DNA from: Pelomonas sp. Root1237
GTDB lineage: Bacteria > Pseudomonadota > Gammaproteobacteria > Burkholderiales > Burkholderiaceae_C
NCBI RefSeq assembly: GCF_001425055.1
Contig: NZ_LMDK01000002.1
Location: 1-64,000 of the forward strand
Length of the DNA stretch: 64,000 nt
Reading direction: 5' to 3'
The position numbers and the translations under genes were made by a program. Position 1 is the stretch's first letter. Each line of letters opens with the position of its first letter. Shown in pieces: positions 60,680 through 64,000 of this stretch. The notes beneath the pieces are model-generated. The model did no database searches. It was not told the origin of the DNA and was given only the letters and a program-made list of their open reading frames with translations.

Positions 60680-62488
60680 GTGGAGACTTTCTTGCGCAAG
60701 ACCCTTGTTGCCGCCCTGATCGCCGGTCTGCATCTGACCGCCCCCGCCGCCACCCAGCCGGCACCCAAGGCCAATGCAGCCGCTACCGACGCTGCCGCCA
60801 AAGCCCATCAGGCCCTGCTGGCCCTGTTCGACGAAGCCTGGGAGTCCGAGGCCCATGCGGCGCCGGAATGGGCCACGCTGCGCGGTGACCTGCGCTTCAA
60901 CGACAAGCTGAGCGACCGTTCCGCGGCCGGCCTGGCCGCCCGCGACGCTTTTGCCCGCGACATGCTGGCCCGCGCCCGCGCCATGGACGCCGGCCTGCTG
61001 GGCGACACCGACCGCGTCTCCCTGGCGCTCTTCATCAACCGCTACCAGCAGGAGGTGGCCATGCAAGGCTTCGCCGGCTGGCGCACCTTGACGCTGGGCA
61101 CCCTGTACGGCGCGCAATCGGCCCTGGCCGGCTTCGCCCGCAATGTGCCGGTCAACAACGAGACCCAGGTCAAGCAGTGGCTGACGCGCCTGGCCGCCTA
61201 CCCGGCGCGGGTTGACCAGGAAATCGCCATCCTGCGCCAGGGCCTGACCCTGGGTTGGGTCACCTCCAAGCCGGTGCTGGCGCGTGCCATTGCCCAGGTG
61301 GAAGGGCAGCTGACCGAGGACGTCACCAAGAGCCCGGTCTACGAGCCCTTCACGCGCATGACGGTGGACGCCAGCGTCAAGGCCAACTACCAGGCCCAGG
61401 GCCAGGCGGCCATGCGCGAGATCTTCTACCCGGCCCAGCGCAAGCTGCTCGCCGTCATGAAAGACGAGCTGATGGCCAAGGCCCCCGACAGCGGCTCGCT
61501 GTCGAGCTACCCCGGCGGCGACAAGGTCTACGAGGCGTTGATCCAGCGCCATGTGACGCTGCCGCTGGCGGCGGGCGACATCCACACCACCGGCCTGCGC
61601 GAGGCCGCGCGCATCCGCGCCGAAATGGAGAAGGTCAAGGCCGAGGTCGGTTTCGACGGTGACCTCGCCGCCTTCAAGAAATTCCTCTACAGCGACCCCA
61701 AGTTCTTCAACCAGACGGCCGACGAGCTGCTGGACGGCTACCGCGCCATCGCCAAGCGCATCGACCCTGAGCTGCCCAAGCTCTTCGCCCAGCTGCCGCG
61801 CTCGCCCTATGGCATTCGCGGCATGCCGCCCTATACCGGCGAAGGCGCGGCCGACAACTACAACGGCCCCTCGCTGGACGGCACGACCCCCGGCTGGTTC
61901 AACGCCAACGCGATCTCGTTCAAGCGCCGGCCCAAATGGGCGATGGAGACGCTGGTGGCCCACGAGACCGTGCCCGGCCACCATCTGCAGATCTCACGCC
62001 AGGTCGAGCTGGGCGAGCTGCCCAACTTCCGCCGCCAGTCGCAGTACTCGGTCTTCAGCGAGGGCTGGGCGCTGTATGCCGAGACGCTGGGCCCGCAGAT
62101 CGGCCTGTTCCGCGACCCCTACGCGCGCTTTGGCCACTTGCAGGCGCAGATGTTCCGCGCCGCGCGCCTGGTCGTCGACACCGGCCTGCATGCGCTGGGT
62201 TGGAACCGCGACAAGGCCATCGCCTACATGATCGAGCAGACCGGCCACGACGCCACCTTCATGACGGCTGAGGTCGACCGCTACCTGTCCCAGCCCGGCC
62301 AGGCGCTGAGCTACATGATGGGCGAACTGAAGATCAAGGAACTGCGCGCCCGGGCTGAAACCGCCTTGGGGGCCAAGTTCGACCAGCGCCGCTTCCACAT
62401 GGCCGTCATCGACCAGGGCGCCATGCCGCTGCCACTGCTGGAGCAGCGCCTCAATGCCTGGATCTTGAGCGAAAAGGCACGGCCATGA
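60680..62488 (+). CDS. DUF885 family metallopeptidase
   Basis: The 602-residue exported protein (signal peptide, residues 1-24) contains the zinc-binding HETVPGHH near residue 426 and the downstream helix FSEGWALYAETLG with the third ligand Glu near 459, as in DUF885 peptidases. These hydrolyse small peptides or amino-acid amides. The start is GTG 60680 or TTG 60692, in the same frame. It overlaps the M14 gene by 4 bp, so they are coupled and may act on the same peptides. Confidence 0.85.
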   Translation: METFLRKTLVAALIAGLHLTAPAATQPAPKANAAATDAAAKAHQALLALFDEAWESEAHAAPEWATLRGDLRFNDKLSDRSAAGLAARDAFARDMLARARAMDAGLLGDTDRVSLALFINRYQQEVAMQGFAGWRTLTLGTLYGAQSALAGFARNVPVNNETQVKQWLTRLAAYPARVDQEIAILRQGLTLGWVTSKPVLARAIAQVEGQLTEDVTKSPVYEPFTRMTVDASVKANYQAQGQAAMREIFYPAQRKLLAVMKDELMAKAPDSGSLSSYPGGDKVYEALIQRHVTLPLAAGDIHTTGLREAARIRAEMEKVKAEVGFDGDLAAFKKFLYSDPKFFNQTADELLDGYRAIAKRIDPELPKLFAQLPRSPYGIRGMPPYTGEGAADNYNGPSLDGTTPGWFNANAISFKRRPKWAMETLVAHETVPGHHLQISRQVELGELPNFRRQSQYSVFSEGWALYAETLGPQIGLFRDPYARFGHLQAQMFRAARLVVDTGLHALGWNRDKAIAYMIEQTGHDATFMTAEVDRYLSQPGQALSYMMGELKIKELRARAETALGAKFDQRRFHMAVIDQGAMPLPLLEQRLNAWILSEKARP

Positions 62489-63396
62489 ACTACGCAATCG
62501 GCATTCCCGGCCAGCCCTGGGGCCCGGGCGAGGTCGCCGCCTGGCGCGGGCGCCTCGTCAAGCAGCGCAGCTTTGCGGCTGACGTGCTCGCCACCATCGA
62601 GCCTCTGAAGCAGGATTTCGACGTCAGCGAATACGGCGCCGTGGTCTGCGACGGCGAACGCTTCCCGCTGCTGGCCATCCGCAGCCGCGGCTGGCGCGAC
62701 GACCTGCCCATCTTCGTCGTGACCGGCGGCGTGCATGGCTACGAGACCAGCGGCGTGCATGGTGCGCTGCAGTTCGTCCGCGAGCATGGGCAGGAAGCTG
62801 CCGGCCAGGCCAACCTGCTGGTGGTGCCCTGCGTCAGCCCCTGGGCCTATGAGCGCATCCAGCGCTGGAACTTCGATGCAATCGACCCCAACCGCAACTT
62901 CCGCGAAGGCAGCCCCGTGGCCGAGTCCGCGGCCCTGGTGGCCTTGCTCGCACCGCTGCGCGGCCGCGTGCTGATGCACATCGACCTGCACGAGACCACC
63001 GACACGGACGAATCAGAGTTCCGCCCTGCCCTGGCGGCGCGCGATGGCGAGGTGTTCGAGCCCGGGCTGATTCCCGATGGCTTCTACCTCGTCGACGACG
63101 CCGAACACCCGCAACCCGAATTCCAGCGGGCCGTCATCGCCGCGGTGGCCCAGGTCACCCACATCGCCGAGCCCGATGCCAACGGCCAGATCATCGGCTG
63201 CCCGCTGCAGTCGCCCGGCGTCATCAGCTTCGCAGTGCGCAGCCGCAACCTGTGCGCCGCCATCACCGGCGCCCGCTTCAGCACGACGACCGAGGTCTAC
63301 CCGGACAGCGCGCGCGCCACGCCCGAGCAATGCAATGCGGCGCAGGTCGCGGCCACCCGTGCCGCGATCGGCTACGCGCTGGCGGCCGAGATCTGA
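62485..63396 (+). CDS. M14 family metallocarboxypeptidase
   Basis: The 303-residue protein has the M14 zinc set: GGVHGYETSG (H-x-x-E near residue 90), the HIDLHETTD segment (near 170) and a distant glutamate in STTTEVYP near 270. The substrate is not deducible; the family includes murein-peptide amidases and aspartoacylase-like enzymes. Coupled to the DUF885 gene by an ATGA overlap. Confidence 0.82.
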   Translation: MNYAIGIPGQPWGPGEVAAWRGRLVKQRSFAADVLATIEPLKQDFDVSEYGAVVCDGERFPLLAIRSRGWRDDLPIFVVTGGVHGYETSGVHGALQFVREHGQEAAGQANLLVVPCVSPWAYERIQRWNFDAIDPNRNFREGSPVAESAALVALLAPLRGRVLMHIDLHETTDTDESEFRPALAARDGEVFEPGLIPDGFYLVDDAEHPQPEFQRAVIAAVAQVTHIAEPDANGQIIGCPLQSPGVISFAVRSRNLCAAITGARFSTTTEVYPDSARATPEQCNAAQVAATRAAIGYALAAEI

Positions 63397-63409
63397 ACCT
63401 CAGGCGGCG

Positions 63410-63970
63410 TCATTCGCAGACCAGCAGGCCTCTGGCACCCACCCCATGCGTGGACTGCAGCAAAGAGGTGGCATTTACCAGCCGCCCCATCCGGCGCCGC
63501 ACGACGCCCTCGGCATCACGCTCGAGCTTGACGCAGAGGTCGGGGTCCAGCCCCATCGCGATGCGCTCCTCGAAGGTAGGCCTGGGTGAATTGCTGCGCG
63601 GGTCGGTTGTGGCCGGGTTGGCCAGGGCGCCGCGCAGGATTTCGGGGCTGGGCCTCAGGTTCAGCGCGCCGGGTGCAGACGCCGCCGCACCGGGCGACAG
63701 GGCCGCACCCGTCGCCGCGACCACGGGCGCGCCCTCGCCGTCCGGTGCGCCCGGCAGGGTTGGCGTGGGTCTTGGGCTGATGCCCGGTGATGGGGCGGTG
63801 GGCTGCCGCGCCTGCACGCGCGCCGCACGCTGGTGCAACTGCGGCGGCGGGGGCAGCAGGCGCAGCACCACTGAACGCCGCGCTTCTTCGCCTGCCGCTG
63901 GCCACCGCCGCGCCTGCCAGATGAGCAGCAGCAACGCCGCATGCCCCAACAGCACGGCCCAGACCGCCAT
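63410..63970 (-). CDS. Unrecognised membrane-anchored protein at the window edge
   Basis: At least 186 residues: one N-terminal TM helix (WAVLLGHAALLLLIWQARR) and a long Pro/Ala/Arg-rich region with a C-terminal short domain (RRRMGRLVNATSLLQS, ending ARGLLVCE). The reading frame stays open to the right edge of the window, so the start may lie beyond 64000. No family recognised. Confidence 0.5.
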   Translation of the reverse strand: MAVWAVLLGHAALLLLIWQARRWPAAGEEARRSVVLRLLPPPPQLHQRAARVQARQPTAPSPGISPRPTPTLPGAPDGEGAPVVAATGAALSPGAAASAPGALNLRPSPEILRGALANPATTDPRSNSPRPTFEERIAMGLDPDLCVKLERDAEGVVRRRMGRLVNATSLLQSTHGVGARGLLVCE

Positions 63971-64000
63971 CTGCCGACGCCGGGACGAAGCCAGGCGCCA

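Overview
The window is a contiguous, GC-rich bacterial chromosome segment with dense, mostly tandem or overlapping genes. The gene content points to a betaproteobacterium of the order Burkholderiales, probably in the Roseateles/Mitsuaria/Rubrivivax neighbourhood. The pointers are the petA-petB-petC-sspA-sspB order, four secreted PEP-CTERM proteins, a PuuD-type urate hydroxylase cluster and a Burkholderiales-style dispersed hairpin repeat. The genus is an inference; no rRNA or other marker is present to settle it.

Layout. 0.3-5.5 kb: tripartite tricarboxylate transporter permeases (tctB-tctA), a lone GspE-like secretion ATPase coupled to a spermidine-synthase-like protein, and a hypoxanthine-DNA glycosylase. 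5.5-12.3 kb: MscS channel, MOSC protein, the tight minus-strand operon lolC-lolD-purU-tatD, an exported SixA-like phosphatase and an HDOD protein. 12.35-12.62 kb: a nested palindromic element. 12.6-22.0 kb: a urate/allantoin catabolic island (glycerate kinase, puuD, a chemoreceptor, xdhC, uraH, puuE, a uraD-allantoate amidohydrolase fusion, and an M20 hydrolase) that can carry urate to ureidoglycine and salvage glyoxylate-derived glycerate. 22.0-24.8 kb: three overlapping envelope genes of unknown function. 24.9-28.3 kb: a probable copper-handling set (DUF2946, TonB-dependent receptor, YcnI/DUF1775). 28.3-34.6 kb: a structured intergenic region, a periplasmic binding protein-like gene, a hemerythrin-like protein, a MalT-type LuxR regulator and a PEP-CTERM lectin-like protein.

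34.66-38.04 kb holds the most distinctive region: a decayed chromosomal integron. Its integrase gene has lost the 5' half or more and carries a 50-bp insertion in the catalytic region. On the other strand, reading away from it, lie three near-identical 57-bp attC sites, a fourth divergent attC and the remains of a fifth. The cassettes carry two unknown small proteins, a BrnT/BrnA toxin-antitoxin pair with a frameshifted toxin and an intact 20-bp palindrome in front of it, a RibD/DHFR-like reductase, and a truncated first gene fused directly to the integrase remnant. The two ends of each cassette are reverse-complementary, which is the signature of a real cassette.

38-48.6 kb: methyltransferase, PEP-CTERM proteins, phosphatase, GNATs, esterase, SPOR protein, prolyl oligopeptidase and argJ, with two inverted copies of a dispersed intercistronic repeat. 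48.8-57.1 kb: housekeeping genes (secA, a DciA-like gene, tRNA-Thr, sspB, sspA, petC, petB, petA, mscL). 57.2-64.0 kb: a DUF1631 protein, pdxA, a DUF885 metallopeptidase, an M14 metallocarboxypeptidase and an unrecognised gene at the right edge. Bases 1-277 hold nothing I can support.
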